From positions 1-47,722 of the forward strand of contig CACHDV010000003.1 in NCBI GenBank assembly GCA_902578675.1: 47,722 nt of DNA. Reading direction: 5' to 3'. This DNA comes from an uncultured Alphaproteobacteria bacterium (lineage in GTDB: Bacteria > Pseudomonadota > Alphaproteobacteria > Thalassobaculales > Thalassobaculaceae). The translations under genes were made by a program, and so were the position numbers. A model generated the notes under the pieces. The model saw nothing but the letters and a program-made list of their open reading frames with translations. It made no database searches and was not told the DNA's origin. Positions 1 through 8,832 of the stretch are shown here, in pieces; within the stretch, counting starts at the first letter, position 1; every line of letters begins with the position of its first letter.

Positions 1-914
1 TAGGTTTAGAAGAAAATGAAGATGAAGATCTAGTAACTGGAATTCAGGCTATCGTAGAATCGGCAATGGTGTCCTACGAGAGGTTGCCAATGCTCGAAAT
101 TGTATTCGATCGGCTGCTTCGGATGATGTCGACAAGCTTAAGAAATCTGACGTCTGATAACGTAGAAGTTTCACTTGATAGTATTACCTCTATTAGATTT
201 GGTGACTACCTGGAGACGATCCCCATGCCTGCTATGTTAAGTGTTTTTAAGGCAGAAGAGTGGGATAACTTTGGGTTGATGGTGGTAGACTCCGGTCTCA
301 TTTATTCCATTGTAGATGTTCTGTTAGGTGGAAGAAGAGGTACGGCTGCAATGCGTATAGAAGGGCGCCCATATACAACTATCGAAAGAAACTTAGTTGA
401 ACGTATGGTTACAGTAGTTCTTAGTGATATGTCGGCCGCTTTTGATCCAGTAAGTCCAGTTACTTTCCGTTTTGACCGACTTGAAACTAATCCAAGATTT
501 GCTACGATCGCTCGACCTGCAAACGCGGCCGTTTTGGCGAGGCTCAGAATTGATATGGAGGACAGGGGAGGTAGGATAGAGTTATTGCTTCCCTACGCTA
601 CTCTGGAACCGGTCCGAGAACTTTTACTCCAGCAATTTATGGGGGAAAAGTTTGGACGCGATTCAATCTGGGAAACTCATCTTGCGAATGAATTATGGGA
701 GACAGAGATAGAGCTTGATGCGGTTTTAGATCAACTAGTTATTTCCTTAAACGACGTGGTAAATTGGAAACCTGGCTCGCAAATGATGCTTAATGCTGTG
801 CCAACATCACCGATTGAACTAAGATGTGGTGAGATACCTCTTTTTGTTGGGTCTATGGGACAAAAAGGTGGCAATATGGCGGTGAAAGTCGATAAAAAAT
901 TAAGAAACATGTAA
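1..914 (+). CDS. fliM: Flagellar motor switch protein FliM (5' end cut by window)
   Basis: C-ring protein that binds phosphorylated CheY and sets rotation direction. The reading frame is open to the left edge (codons in phase from base 3), so the first Met codon in view (base 66) is internal and the N-terminal CheY-binding peptide lies outside the window. About 303 residues are visible. The stretch starting ERLPMLEIVFDRLLRMM followed by SVRFGDYL-like residues is the hallmark FliM middle-domain entry. The C-terminal part (from about residue 225) has the SpoA/FliN-like fold segment with the LNDVVNWKPGSQ stretch. It heads a same-strand run of flagellar genes: a DUF6468 gene follows after 19 bases, then motE. 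Identification is firm; only the start is unknown. Confidence 0.95.
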   Translation, partial: GLEENEDEDLVTGIQAIVESAMVSYERLPMLEIVFDRLLRMMSTSLRNLTSDNVEVSLDSITSIRFGDYLETIPMPAMLSVFKAEEWDNFGLMVVDSGLIYSIVDVLLGGRRGTAAMRIEGRPYTTIERNLVERMVTVVLSDMSAAFDPVSPVTFRFDRLETNPRFATIARPANAAVLARLRIDMEDRGGRIELLLPYATLEPVRELLLQQFMGEKFGRDSIWETHLANELWETEIELDAVLDQLVISLNDVVNWKPGSQMMLNAVPTSPIELRCGEIPLFVGSMGQKGGNMAVKVDKKLRNM

Positions 915-933
915 ATATTATTTGGGGAAGTAA

Positions 934-1398
934 ATGGGATGGCTAAATCTTATTGATGGAATTTTAATAATTCTTCTCGTAGCAACCATCTTTTGTGCAG
1001 TCAGCCTTAGTAGGCGTTTGTCCTCATTGAGGTCAGATAAGAAAAATCTAGAAAAGCTTATGGGCGAGTTTCATCATATTAGCGAAAAAGCTGATAAAAG
1101 TCTTACTGGAATCCGAGCAACAGCAGAGGAAGTATCGCGGGAGCTAGCTGAGGCCAATGCAAAAAGCCGGTCAATGCGAGATGAGCTTGCGTTTCTTGTA
1201 GAAAGAGCCGACCGTTTGGCTGAAAAAATAGCAACAAATTCAAACGACTTGTTAGTTGGAAAGGAGGCAGATGAGAAATCCCTAGATAATGAACCGCTAG
1301 ATGACCCAGCCAGCACAGCCAGTGGTATTGATTTCAAAGACAATGGACAATCGCAGGTTGAAAGGGAGCTATTGAGCGCTCTAAGGCGAGTAAAATAA
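934..1398 (+). CDS. DUF6468-type membrane protein of flagellar operon
   Basis: 154-residue protein with one N-terminal transmembrane helix (about residues 6-26), then a basic and highly helical, coiled-coil-like segment (about 30-105) and a polar acidic tail. This is the layout of the DUF6468 family, which I recall sitting just after fliM in Rhodospirillales flagellar clusters. The role is unknown; position suggests a motor- or stator-associated membrane factor. The gene starts 19 bases after fliM, with a GGGG-containing ribosome site just upstream, and ends one base before the motE start, so it is almost certainly cotranscribed and probably translationally coupled with both. The family assignment is from memory of the pattern, without a search. 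Confidence 0.75.
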   Translation: MGWLNLIDGILIILLVATIFCAVSLSRRLSSLRSDKKNLEKLMGEFHHISEKADKSLTGIRATAEEVSRELAEANAKSRSMRDELAFLVERADRLAEKIATNSNDLLVGKEADEKSLDNEPLDDPASTASGIDFKDNGQSQVERELLSALRRVK

Positions 1399-1399
1399 A

Positions 1400-2236
1400 A
1401 TGATTTATGGAAAAAATGGTAAGTTCATAACCATAAAAAAAAGTGAGTTGCCTCTTGAGCAACGAATGGAAAAGAGGTTGACCAGCGTGCGTGAAAAAAA
1501 ACACGCTAGCTTGTCTCATAATGAAGCCTTACAGAAAATAAGACACCACAATTCGTTAACAGCCTACAACATATTTTCTAAGTTCCGCTTATTGCCAGTG
1601 GTGGCGCTTTTATCTTTTGTTTTGGTAATTATCCGCATACCGAATTTTTTTGACGAAAATCAAACGAAGCGTGATATTTCCGTCATAGCAACTCCAGCCG
1701 AGGCGCAAGGAAATAATGAAGACACTGTCCCAGGTGATAAAGGTTCGACGGCAGATAAAAGTTTTACCAAAGGTAAGCAAGCGAAAGCATCTAAAAAAGA
1801 ACAGCCACTCGATCCAGTTTTATTCACTCGATCCGAAATTGAGCTTTTGCAAGAGTTATCGCGACGGCGGAAGGAGCTAGACGCCAGAGAGCAGACAATC
1901 GTTCAAAGAGAGGGGTTGCTCATGGCCGCAGAAAATCGGCTCGAAGCAAGAATTAATGAACTCGAGACGGTAAAGTCAGATATCGAGACTCTCATCACCA
2001 AATATGATGCCCAGGAAGAAGAAAAGTTTGGTGGGTTAGTGGCTATTTATGAAAAGATGAAACCAAAGGAATCTGCGCGCATATTTGACGAACTAGACAT
2101 CGATATTCTGCTTGAAGTCTTCGAGCGGATGAAGGCGTCAAAGTCGGCGTCCATTCTTGCTAAAATGAGACCTGAGAGAGCCAAAGAAATTACATCAAGG
2201 ATTGCAGATCGACGAGAGATGCCAAAGTTGAACTGA
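1400..2236 (+). CDS. motE: MotE-like flagellar protein (MgtE_N-like domain)
   Basis: 278 residues: a very basic cytoplasmic N-terminus, one transmembrane helix (about 62-80), a polar linker, a coiled coil (about 150-210) and a C-terminal helical domain (about 213-278). The C-terminal domain carries the EKMKPKESARIFDELD and ILAKMRPERAKEI segments typical of the MgtE-intracellular-domain-like fold found in MotE. In Rhizobiales MotE is a periplasmic chaperone for MotC, needed for motor rotation. Here the downstream neighbours are MotB-like proteins and a large TPR protein rather than a recognisable MotC, so the client is uncertain. The start ATG lies one base after the preceding stop codon. A 125-base gap with no hairpin separates it from the next gene. 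Confidence 0.8.
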   Translation: MIYGKNGKFITIKKSELPLEQRMEKRLTSVREKKHASLSHNEALQKIRHHNSLTAYNIFSKFRLLPVVALLSFVLVIIRIPNFFDENQTKRDISVIATPAEAQGNNEDTVPGDKGSTADKSFTKGKQAKASKKEQPLDPVLFTRSEIELLQELSRRRKELDAREQTIVQREGLLMAAENRLEARINELETVKSDIETLITKYDAQEEEKFGGLVAIYEKMKPKESARIFDELDIDILLEVFERMKASKSASILAKMRPERAKEITSRIADRREMPKLN

Positions 2237-2361
2237 TAGTAGAATTGTTTTTTAAAAAAAAGTCCATGAAGTTGAAAATTGAGAGATCTATTGCCGTTTA
2301 AAAAAAGCACACAAGGATTTGTAAAAGCAACTCTAAACTATTGTTAGATTGATAATGATTG

Positions 2362-3018
2362 ATGAAAAGTAATAACAGTTCGGTCCAGGTAGGCAATTCC
2401 CAGCTTTTTTTAAGCCTATTTCTCCTACTTCTAGCATTCTTTATATTCATAAACTCTATATCTACTTACAAAGAGAAAAAAACCACGCAAGTTGTAGAAA
2501 GCATTAGGGCAAATTTCCCGGCAGTTGTGTCCCCAGAACAACTTTTTCAACTCAGACCCCTAAAAAACTCGGTAGTCTCGCGTACTGTTTTCAATGACTT
2601 AGATGAGCTATTCCAACATTTATTTCGTGATAAAAGGCTGAAGATTTCGCATGACAGTGACACTGCTCAAATCGATATCCCCATTGAATTAATTTTTGAA
2701 GAGGGAAGAGCGGTTCAACTCAATAAACTAGAGGAACTTCTGGAACGATTGTCGGTTATAATTATCCGGGCGGAAAATGAATATCCTCTGGATACGGAAA
2801 TAGTTTTCGGATATGAGAGCAGTCTAAAGGAAAAGTTCAAGGATCAGCTTACTCGAGAACGTTGTTCGGTAATAATGTCAATTTTGTTGGAAAAAGCAGT
2901 GCCTAAGGGTTCAGTGGCCGTAGGTCTAGAAACAGGTAATCCTGACCTCTTAATATTTAAATTTAGATCCCCACTAAATGATGAGCTTCCAGGCAAAGAT
3001 GGGCACGCCAATGGTTAA
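2362..3018 (+). CDS. MotB-like membrane protein without the channel aspartate
   Basis: 218 residues. A single transmembrane helix (about 13-33, core LLLLAFFIFINSIS) near the N-terminus resembles the MotB helix, but it has no Asp at the proton-carrying position. The C-terminal half (about 120-205) has a helix-strand pattern and an LTRERCSVIMSIL segment reminiscent of a degenerate OmpA/peptidoglycan-binding domain, without the usual GH-D motif. It overlaps the next gene, which does carry the Asp, by 8 bases. I infer a diverged MotB paralogue that may form mixed stators or act as an accessory. The ATG at 2362 was chosen over a TTG one codon upstream; neither has a strong ribosome site. Confidence 0.6.
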   Translation: MKSNNSSVQVGNSQLFLSLFLLLLAFFIFINSISTYKEKKTTQVVESIRANFPAVVSPEQLFQLRPLKNSVVSRTVFNDLDELFQHLFRDKRLKISHDSDTAQIDIPIELIFEEGRAVQLNKLEELLERLSVIIIRAENEYPLDTEIVFGYESSLKEKFKDQLTRERCSVIMSILLEKAVPKGSVAVGLETGNPDLLIFKFRSPLNDELPGKDGHANG

Positions 3019-3763
3019 ATTATATCGTGATTTAATTAATGAACAATTTGAAACTGATCAAATAACAGTTGGCAATGTGGTTGCGGAAGATAGAAGGCCA
3101 TTATGGTTACTCACTTTTATCGACCTGATTTCTTTGTTACTAGCGTTTTTCATTATGATTTTTTCAATGTCTACAATAAAGATGAGTGCTTGGGATGTCT
3201 TTAAAGGCTCTTTGGATAATGAGAAAAGATTGGAAGCCTCCTCCATTGAGAATTATGAAAATAGTACACCATTAGATCATCGAAGTACTCGATATGGATT
3301 AAACCTTGGTTATTTGCGTTCCATTTTGGAGCCATCTCTAAAAAAGGAGAAGGTGTTTGAAAATGTAGTATTCTCCTATGATTCAAATAACCTCATTATT
3401 TCTCTGCCTACAATACTGATATTTAAAAAAGGGGAAGTAGATCTATCCGACTCCGGAATCAAGGCACTTTCCCTCATAGCTGAAACACTATCAAACTTTA
3501 ATAATGATATATCTCTGGTAGGGCATTCTGATCCCACCCCAATGGCCGTGGGGGCAAAATACAAAAATAACTGGACATTATCACTATCGCGAGCTTACTC
3601 GGTCGCACAGGCACTTAAATCTGCTGGTTATAGAAAAAACTTAAAAATTCTTAGTTTTGCAGATACAAAATTCAAAAGAAATTCATTAACGACGCCAATC
3701 AAATTGGAACACCAGCGGGCTCGTCGGGTTGACGTCATGATACACAAAAATTGGCAAAAATGA
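3011..3763 (+). CDS. MotB-type stator protein with OmpA-like domain
   Basis: 250 residues. The transmembrane helix (about 32-53) contains LLTFIDLISLLLAFF; Asp39 matches the proton-binding Asp of MotB. The C-terminal OmpA/MotB peptidoglycan-binding domain (about 130-248) shows GHSDPTP, the LSLSRAYSVAQAL helix and a terminal ARRVDVMI strand. This is the ion-channel B subunit that anchors the stator to the cell wall. No MotA is in the window; it may lie to the left. The ATG at 3011 gives an 8-base overlap with the preceding gene; in-frame ATGs at 2999 and 2978 are alternatives. The 3' end overlaps the next gene as ATGA, implying coupled translation. Confidence 0.8.
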   Translation: MVKLYRDLINEQFETDQITVGNVVAEDRRPLWLLTFIDLISLLLAFFIMIFSMSTIKMSAWDVFKGSLDNEKRLEASSIENYENSTPLDHRSTRYGLNLGYLRSILEPSLKKEKVFENVVFSYDSNNLIISLPTILIFKKGEVDLSDSGIKALSLIAETLSNFNNDISLVGHSDPTPMAVGAKYKNNWTLSLSRAYSVAQALKSAGYRKNLKILSFADTKFKRNSLTTPIKLEHQRARRVDVMIHKNWQK

Positions 3764-6700
3764 TTAGGTTTATAGCGACATTAGTGCCGGTAGGTTATTT
3801 CTTGGTACTCTTTTGTTTGCCGCTGGTTGCGGTTTCAACGCCCAGTGATGCCAAAGTTCAATTTAGTAATAAGAAGAATTTCGACAGAGTCACTTTTGAG
3901 TTTGAAACACCTGCAAAATTCAGGTCTCAAAAATTTGGTTCTCAGATTCTAATTGAATTTAATACTCCCATCTCAAGTAAATTCGATAAAGGCAAAAGAG
4001 ATTTAGGAAAGTACATAAAAACGCTTCTAACACAGGACGAAGGTCGAGAAGCCGTAGTAACTATGCAGGGTAAGCTTGAATACAAAGTGTATCGGGTTGC
4101 TAACAAAATAATCCTCGATGTAGGACCCGAAATCGAAAGCGCGTCCAATGGTCTTGAAGGTCCGAAAGACCGGAAAACTTCTAACAAAAAGGAAACTAAA
4201 TCGCCAGTGTCGGTTAGAGTTGGAAAACATAAAGACTATGAACGCCTTGTTTTTGAATGGCCTAAACAAGTAAATTATTCGATAACAAAGAGTTCTGATA
4301 AAATCAGCATAAATTTCGACTCACAAGGTTCAGTTGATCTTCAGGCTGTGCGGCGGCAGTTGCCGAGAAGTCTCTCTAGTTTTAATATCAGTGAAGACAA
4401 AAATAATAACCTTGTAGTTATTATTGGTTATCCAAGACAATCAGCAATTAAACATTCAAAGCTGGACAAAAAAATAGTCTTAGATTTCCTAAATTCGAAA
4501 GAGATTTCCTCGCAGGCGAAAAATACGTCTGAAGAAAAAAGTACAAGATTAGAAAACAAGAGCGATAAACAAACTATAGCATTGGCGGAAAAACTAGGGT
4601 TGGAGAGTGGATCTAAAAAAGAAAGTAAAGATTTACGGCAAAATGTTTCATTACCCAAGGCTGATATCAAGGAAACACTAAAACCAACCAAAGGTCAGAA
4701 CACTAATGCTAACAAAAGTGATAGCGTTTTGGAGCCGGAGAAAAAACCAGAAACTCGGTCGCCTGAACCAAGTAAACTAGTAAAAGATTTGTCTATTAAT
4801 CAGAATTTTTTAAGCGATCCAAAATGGAAGGTAAATTCTTCAACCAACGCCACCGCAGTGTTGCCTGTCGCGGCTTCAAAAAAAGGGCAAATATCAATTG
4901 AGTTCAGTAAGACTAATAATGTCAGCTCAATGCGTTTTGGGTGGTCAGAGAACGTTCCAGCAGCGGTGTTCACTCGTGCTGGTTATTTATGGGCAGTATT
5001 TGACCAAGAAGTTTCGTTAGACGTTTCCAAATTGAAAAGTGAAATTTTACAAATAATTAGCCTTCCGCAGCAGATCGGTAGTGATAAAGGGACTGTATTC
5101 AGAGCAAAATTAGTTGATGGGGTTTCGGCTTCGGTTTGGCGGGATGGCAACATTTGGGTCGTAGATTTGGTGCCCCAACAATCGAGGCCAGATGTTGCTC
5201 TCCAATTTGTCACGCAACAAACCAGTCCGCAAGGACCTAGAGTTTTTGTTCTGGCCGAAGGGATTGGCGAAGCTATAATAGTAACGGATCCAGAAGTTGG
5301 CGATAGGTTGTTTATAGTTCCTATTTTACCTTTAAGCAGAGGTGTAGAAGAAAACCAAACATTCGCTCAGTTTAATTTACTAAAGAGTATTCAAGGAATC
5401 GTAATTCAACCATTGATAGACGAGTTAGAAGTAAGGGTTATGCCAGATGGTGTTGCGGTCACTGCTAGTAGTTTTAAGGGTTTAGAGGTTTCGGATCCAT
5501 CAAAAGTAGTAACGCAGAAAACATTGTCGATTAGAAGTGCTGATGGGCTTCCTGGTGGATTAGAGCCGGGGCGAATATTCAATTTAGCTTCTTGGAGACA
5601 GGGTGCAAAACCGCACGAGTTTCTCGATTTTAAACAACGCATTCAGAACCAAATTTCACAAGCCACAAGTATCGCCCGCAGTGGCCCCCGGTTAAGCTTG
5701 GCTCAGTTTTACTTTGCTAAAGGATTATCAGCAGAGACCATGGGATTGTTACGAACGATTTCATCTGTGGATGAAGAATTATCAAGACGACCAGATGTGA
5801 TAGCTCTCAGAGGTGCAAGTCAATTTATTCTTGGGCGTTTTGCTGAAGCAGAGAAAGAGTTGGACAACGGGCTACTGAACGGTTTTTCCGAGGCAGAGTT
5901 ATGGCGAGGAGCATCTAATGCTGCGCAAGGAAAATGGGCAGCGGCGATTGAGCACTTTGCGCGAGCTGGTGAAATACCAGGGGATTATCCAAGAAATTTC
6001 TCTACACAATTAGCTTTGTGGGCGGCGGAAGCTGCTATACGAGCGGAGGATTACCGGGGAGCAGGAGTTTTCCTTGATACTATCGCCGACGGTAAGCCGA
6101 CTGCTGGTGAACAGGCGCGCTTGAATTACCTTAGGGGGAGAGTGTTATACGCATCCAATGATATTACTACAGCACTAAATTACTGGCGCCGCTTAATAGA
6201 AGCCCCGGATCGATGGGCGCGTGTTAGAGCGCAGCGGTCGCTAATAGAGCACGATCTCCAGAGTAATGTCATAACGCGCACTGAGGCTATAGAAAAACTT
6301 GAGCAATTAAGATTTGCTTGGCGAGGAGATCAGTTGGAATTCAACTTGTTACGGCGTCTAGGAGAGCTTTACCTCGAGGAAAAGGATTTTGTATCAGGTC
6401 TCTCTGCTCTTAGACAGGCGGTTACCTTTTTTCCAAACAATGTTGAAACACGTGTAGTATCAAAACGAATGATTAATGAATTTTCGAGTATATACACTGA
6501 TGGTACTGCTGATAGTATGACGCCGCTTACAGCTCTGTCCATGTACGACCAGTTTAGAGAGCTGACTCCCGTTGGAAGGAGGGGTGATCGAATAATTCAA
6601 CGGTTGGCGGATAGACTTGTGGAAGTGGATCTTTTAGACAGAGCCGCTGTACTGCTAGATAGGCAAGTGAAATTTAGATTAAGGGGAAAGCAGAAAGCAA

Positions 6701-7284
6701 TAGTTGGAAGTAAGCTGGCACTTATACGTTTACTGGATAGGCAACCAAGATTGGCCCTTGATGCCCTTAATGAGAGTGTTTCGCCTGGATTGGACAGCCG
6801 ACTGGCACTTGAGAGGAAACGTTTAAGGTCGAGGAGCGTTTTTGAGCTTGGAGATAGCGAAAGCGCATTAAAATTGATCAAAAACGACGACTCTAGAAAA
6901 GCTGATCTATTAAGGGCAGATATTTATTGGCGCACTCAAGATTGGGAACGGTCGGCTTTGATTTATCAAAGACTGATAGGTGATACTGGCAAAGATGGCA
7001 GGCGGCTGAGTGACTTATCAGCGACATTGGTTGTAAATTGGGTAGTTTCATTATCTATGAATGGTCAGAAGGACAAGCTTAATGAAGCGCGCCAAGTTTA
7101 TGCGGCCATGATGGACTCAACGCGTTACAGAGAGGCTTTTCGTCTCATCACAAACAAAACGGCAGAGGACTTGCAAGACTTCAGAACACTTACCGAACGT
7201 TTCCAAGAGATAGGGCGTTTTCAGGGCTTTTTAACAAGTTATAGAGAGAAGCTTCGGGATCAACCGTTAAGTAAAATTCAATAA
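3760..7284 (+). CDS. Large exported AMIN-like/TPR protein coupled to stator gene
   Basis: 1174 residues. An N-terminal signal sequence (hydrophobic about 4-26) is followed by repeated AMIN-like beta segments (about 30-125, 145-245 and 370-470) of the type that target periplasmic proteins to the cell wall. A Lys/Ser-rich linker lies at about 250-350, and a long alpha-helical TPR-like array runs from about 640 to 1150. The start ATG at 3760 overlaps the stop of the MotB-like gene (ATGA). A TTG three codons earlier is also possible. It is the last gene before the convergent fliP operon. Probable role, by inference: a periplasmic scaffold around the stator or rod, perhaps filling the place MotC has in Rhizobiales. 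No enzyme motif seen. Confidence 0.7.
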   Translation: MIRFIATLVPVGYFLVLFCLPLVAVSTPSDAKVQFSNKKNFDRVTFEFETPAKFRSQKFGSQILIEFNTPISSKFDKGKRDLGKYIKTLLTQDEGREAVVTMQGKLEYKVYRVANKIILDVGPEIESASNGLEGPKDRKTSNKKETKSPVSVRVGKHKDYERLVFEWPKQVNYSITKSSDKISINFDSQGSVDLQAVRRQLPRSLSSFNISEDKNNNLVVIIGYPRQSAIKHSKLDKKIVLDFLNSKEISSQAKNTSEEKSTRLENKSDKQTIALAEKLGLESGSKKESKDLRQNVSLPKADIKETLKPTKGQNTNANKSDSVLEPEKKPETRSPEPSKLVKDLSINQNFLSDPKWKVNSSTNATAVLPVAASKKGQISIEFSKTNNVSSMRFGWSENVPAAVFTRAGYLWAVFDQEVSLDVSKLKSEILQIISLPQQIGSDKGTVFRAKLVDGVSASVWRDGNIWVVDLVPQQSRPDVALQFVTQQTSPQGPRVFVLAEGIGEAIIVTDPEVGDRLFIVPILPLSRGVEENQTFAQFNLLKSIQGIVIQPLIDELEVRVMPDGVAVTASSFKGLEVSDPSKVVTQKTLSIRSADGLPGGLEPGRIFNLASWRQGAKPHEFLDFKQRIQNQISQATSIARSGPRLSLAQFYFAKGLSAETMGLLRTISSVDEELSRRPDVIALRGASQFILGRFAEAEKELDNGLLNGFSEAELWRGASNAAQGKWAAAIEHFARAGEIPGDYPRNFSTQLALWAAEAAIRAEDYRGAGVFLDTIADGKPTAGEQARLNYLRGRVLYASNDITTALNYWRRLIEAPDRWARVRAQRSLIEHDLQSNVITRTEAIEKLEQLRFAWRGDQLEFNLLRRLGELYLEEKDFVSGLSALRQAVTFFPNNVETRVVSKRMINEFSSIYTDGTADSMTPLTALSMYDQFRELTPVGRRGDRIIQRLADRLVEVDLLDRAAVLLDRQVKFRLRGKQKAIVGSKLALIRLLDRQPRLALDALNESVSPGLDSRLALERKRLRSRSVFELGDSESALKLIKNDDSRKADLLRADIYWRTQDWERSALIYQRLIGDTGKDGRRLSDLSATLVVNWVVSLSMNGQKDKLNEARQVYAAMMDSTRYREAFRLITNKTAEDLQDFRTLTERFQEIGRFQGFLTSYREKLRDQPLSKIQ

Positions 7285-7313
7285 TCAAAGATATTGTCGA
7301 GTGATAATTTCTG

Positions 7314-8090
7314 CTAACTAGCCCCGAAACTCTTAACTAACGAACCCGCGATTAAGTACCATCCATCAACCAGGACGAAAAATATTAATTTAAATGGCAG
7401 GGAAACAATTATAGGAGGAACCATCATCATTCCCATCGACATGAGGATGGAAGCTACTACCATATCAATGATAACAAACGGTAAGTAAATTAAAAACCCT
7501 ATCTCAAAGGCTCGTCTCAGTTCGCTTATCATAAATGCCGGGACTAATACCTGCAGAGGAATTTCGTTGCTTGGACCGGCTTCGGCTCCTGATATATCCT
7601 GAAAAAGTTCTAAATCCTTTTGCCTAACCTGCCTCAACATAAAATCATGGAATGGCTTAGCAGTTTTTTCAAAGGCCTCTTTTTCATCTATGCGTTCCTC
7701 TATTAACGGCGAAATACCTGACTTCCAAGCCTGTTCAAAAGTGGGGGCCATAATGAAACTACTAAGGAATAGCGCTAGGCTGATCAAAACAACATTGGGA
7801 GGCGATTGTTGCGTTCCTAGCGCAGTTCTAAGAAGTGATAGCACAACAACTATTCTAGTGAATGAAGTTATCGTAACTAGTAATCCAGGCGCCAATGATA
7901 GCACAGCTATCAAGGCTACAAGTTGTATAATACGTGCTGTTGTTGATCCACCAGGTTCTCCAATATCCAAAGTTAGACTTTGTGATAGAGCTTCATCAGG
8001 TGCCAAGATGACTAAAATGAATGCTAAAAAAAGTGGCGATAGTGTAATAAAAATTTTTTTTGCGCGGCACGAGACGTTTTGTTGAGACAT
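7314..8090 (-). CDS. fliP: Flagellar export gate protein FliP
   Basis: 258-residue integral membrane protein of the flagellar type III export gate, which assembles with FliQ and FliR. It has a cleavable or early hydrophobic N-terminus (about 12-36) and the conserved block LLVTITSFTRIVVVLSLLRTA. The family signature PAFMISELRRAFEIGFLIYLPF-like segment follows, ahead of two C-terminal membrane helices. It begins 20 bases after the fliO stop, with AGGTG before the ATG. It is the last gene of the minus-strand flagellar operon and converges on the large TPR gene, with 29 bases between the stops. Normal full length. Confidence 0.97.
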   Translation of the reverse strand: MSQQNVSCRAKKIFITLSPLFLAFILVILAPDEALSQSLTLDIGEPGGSTTARIIQLVALIAVLSLAPGLLVTITSFTRIVVVLSLLRTALGTQQSPPNVVLISLALFLSSFIMAPTFEQAWKSGISPLIEERIDEKEAFEKTAKPFHDFMLRQVRQKDLELFQDISGAEAGPSNEIPLQVLVPAFMISELRRAFEIGFLIYLPFVIIDMVVASILMSMGMMMVPPIIVSLPFKLIFFVLVDGWYLIAGSLVKSFGAS

Positions 8091-8110
8091 CGTTCAGACA
8101 CCTCTATCGA

Positions 8111-8443
8111 TTATTTTTTTTCAGAGAGTTCATTTGAAGTTATTTTCTTTGAAATATTTTTGCTATCGGCCTTTTGTTTCTCATTCGCGTTAAGCGTCTC
8201 TATAAGCACGCCATTATCTGTTCCCAGTAAGATTAGGTGTGTAGCAGCGTCACGGCGTATCAATACAAGCTGGAATTTGGTGTTAATTCTCTTAGTTTCG
8301 ATGATTTCGATACGCCCCCCTGCTATTGAATCACCTAACACGCGTCTCAAACCAAATCGCTGTGCACACCAATATATCAAGCCTATCAGTGATAAGACAA
8401 ATATCAAAGCAACAATAAACCGAATGTAAACGCTTAAATCCAT
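8111..8443 (-). CDS. fliO: Flagellar biosynthesis protein FliO
   Basis: 110-residue protein with one transmembrane helix (about 6-27, core VALIFVLSLIGLIYWCAQRF). A small cytoplasmic beta domain (about 40-90) shows the IEIIETKRINTKFQLVLIRRD pattern typical of FliO. FliO helps assemble the FliP ring of the export gate, and its position directly before fliP supports the call. The C-terminal 25 residues are charged and probably disordered. The preceding gene ends 53 bases upstream, so cotranscription is likely. FliO sequences diverge strongly; here context decides. Confidence 0.88.
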   Translation of the reverse strand: MDLSVYIRFIVALIFVLSLIGLIYWCAQRFGLRRVLGDSIAGGRIEIIETKRINTKFQLVLIRRDAATHLILLGTDNGVLIETLNANEKQKADSKNISKKITSNELSEKK

Positions 8444-8496
8444 AACATCAAAGAGCCTTTAATTAATTTACTTAGCAGCATTTTAGTTTATTGGTA

Positions 8497-8832
8497 TCAT
8501 AAGAGTTTTCTAGTAGTTTGAACTTGCCTGTAATGTTTTACAGCTTTATTGACGAAATGTTTATCGCTCTTTATTGGATCCGAGTTGCTTGCTTCCAGTT
8601 TTTTGATGATTTGATCAAGAGTTTGGAGCATTGGCTGCAACCGCACCGCTATCTTACGCGCCGTGTTTGTGGGCAGGCGGGGTAATTGCCCGCAAATCTC
8701 ATCAACCATTGATAGTAAATCTGAGGGAAGCTTAGAAGAGGGATCTTTTTCTATATCCAACTTGAATTGGAACAGGGCTTGCTCAGTTTTTTCGAGCCGA
8801 TTATTTAAAAATTCAAGTGATTTATCACTCAT
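8497..8832 (-). CDS. Unknown small helical protein of flagellar operon
   Basis: 111 residues, predicted all-helical with no membrane segment or signal peptide. It has heptad-like N-terminal helices (LEFLNNRLEKTEQALFQFK) and a basic C-terminus. It sits between an FlhB-like gene and fliO in one operon. I do not recognise the family; size and helicity recall flagellar export chaperones (FlgN/FliT-like) only loosely. The ATG at 8832 was chosen because it overlaps the preceding stop (ATGAGTGA, 8 bases), a compact arrangement repeated elsewhere here. An in-frame ATG 21 bases further upstream is possible. Confidence 0.6.
   Translation of the reverse strand: MSDKSLEFLNNRLEKTEQALFQFKLDIEKDPSSKLPSDLLSMVDEICGQLPRLPTNTARKIAVRLQPMLQTLDQIIKKLEASNSDPIKSDKHFVNKAVKHYRQVQTTRKLL

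Noticed and set aside
7690-8085. 131-codon plus-strand open frame opposite fliP
   Set aside because: It lies fully antisense to a well-conserved gene and its translation has no domain or ribosome site; it mirrors codon bias of fliP.
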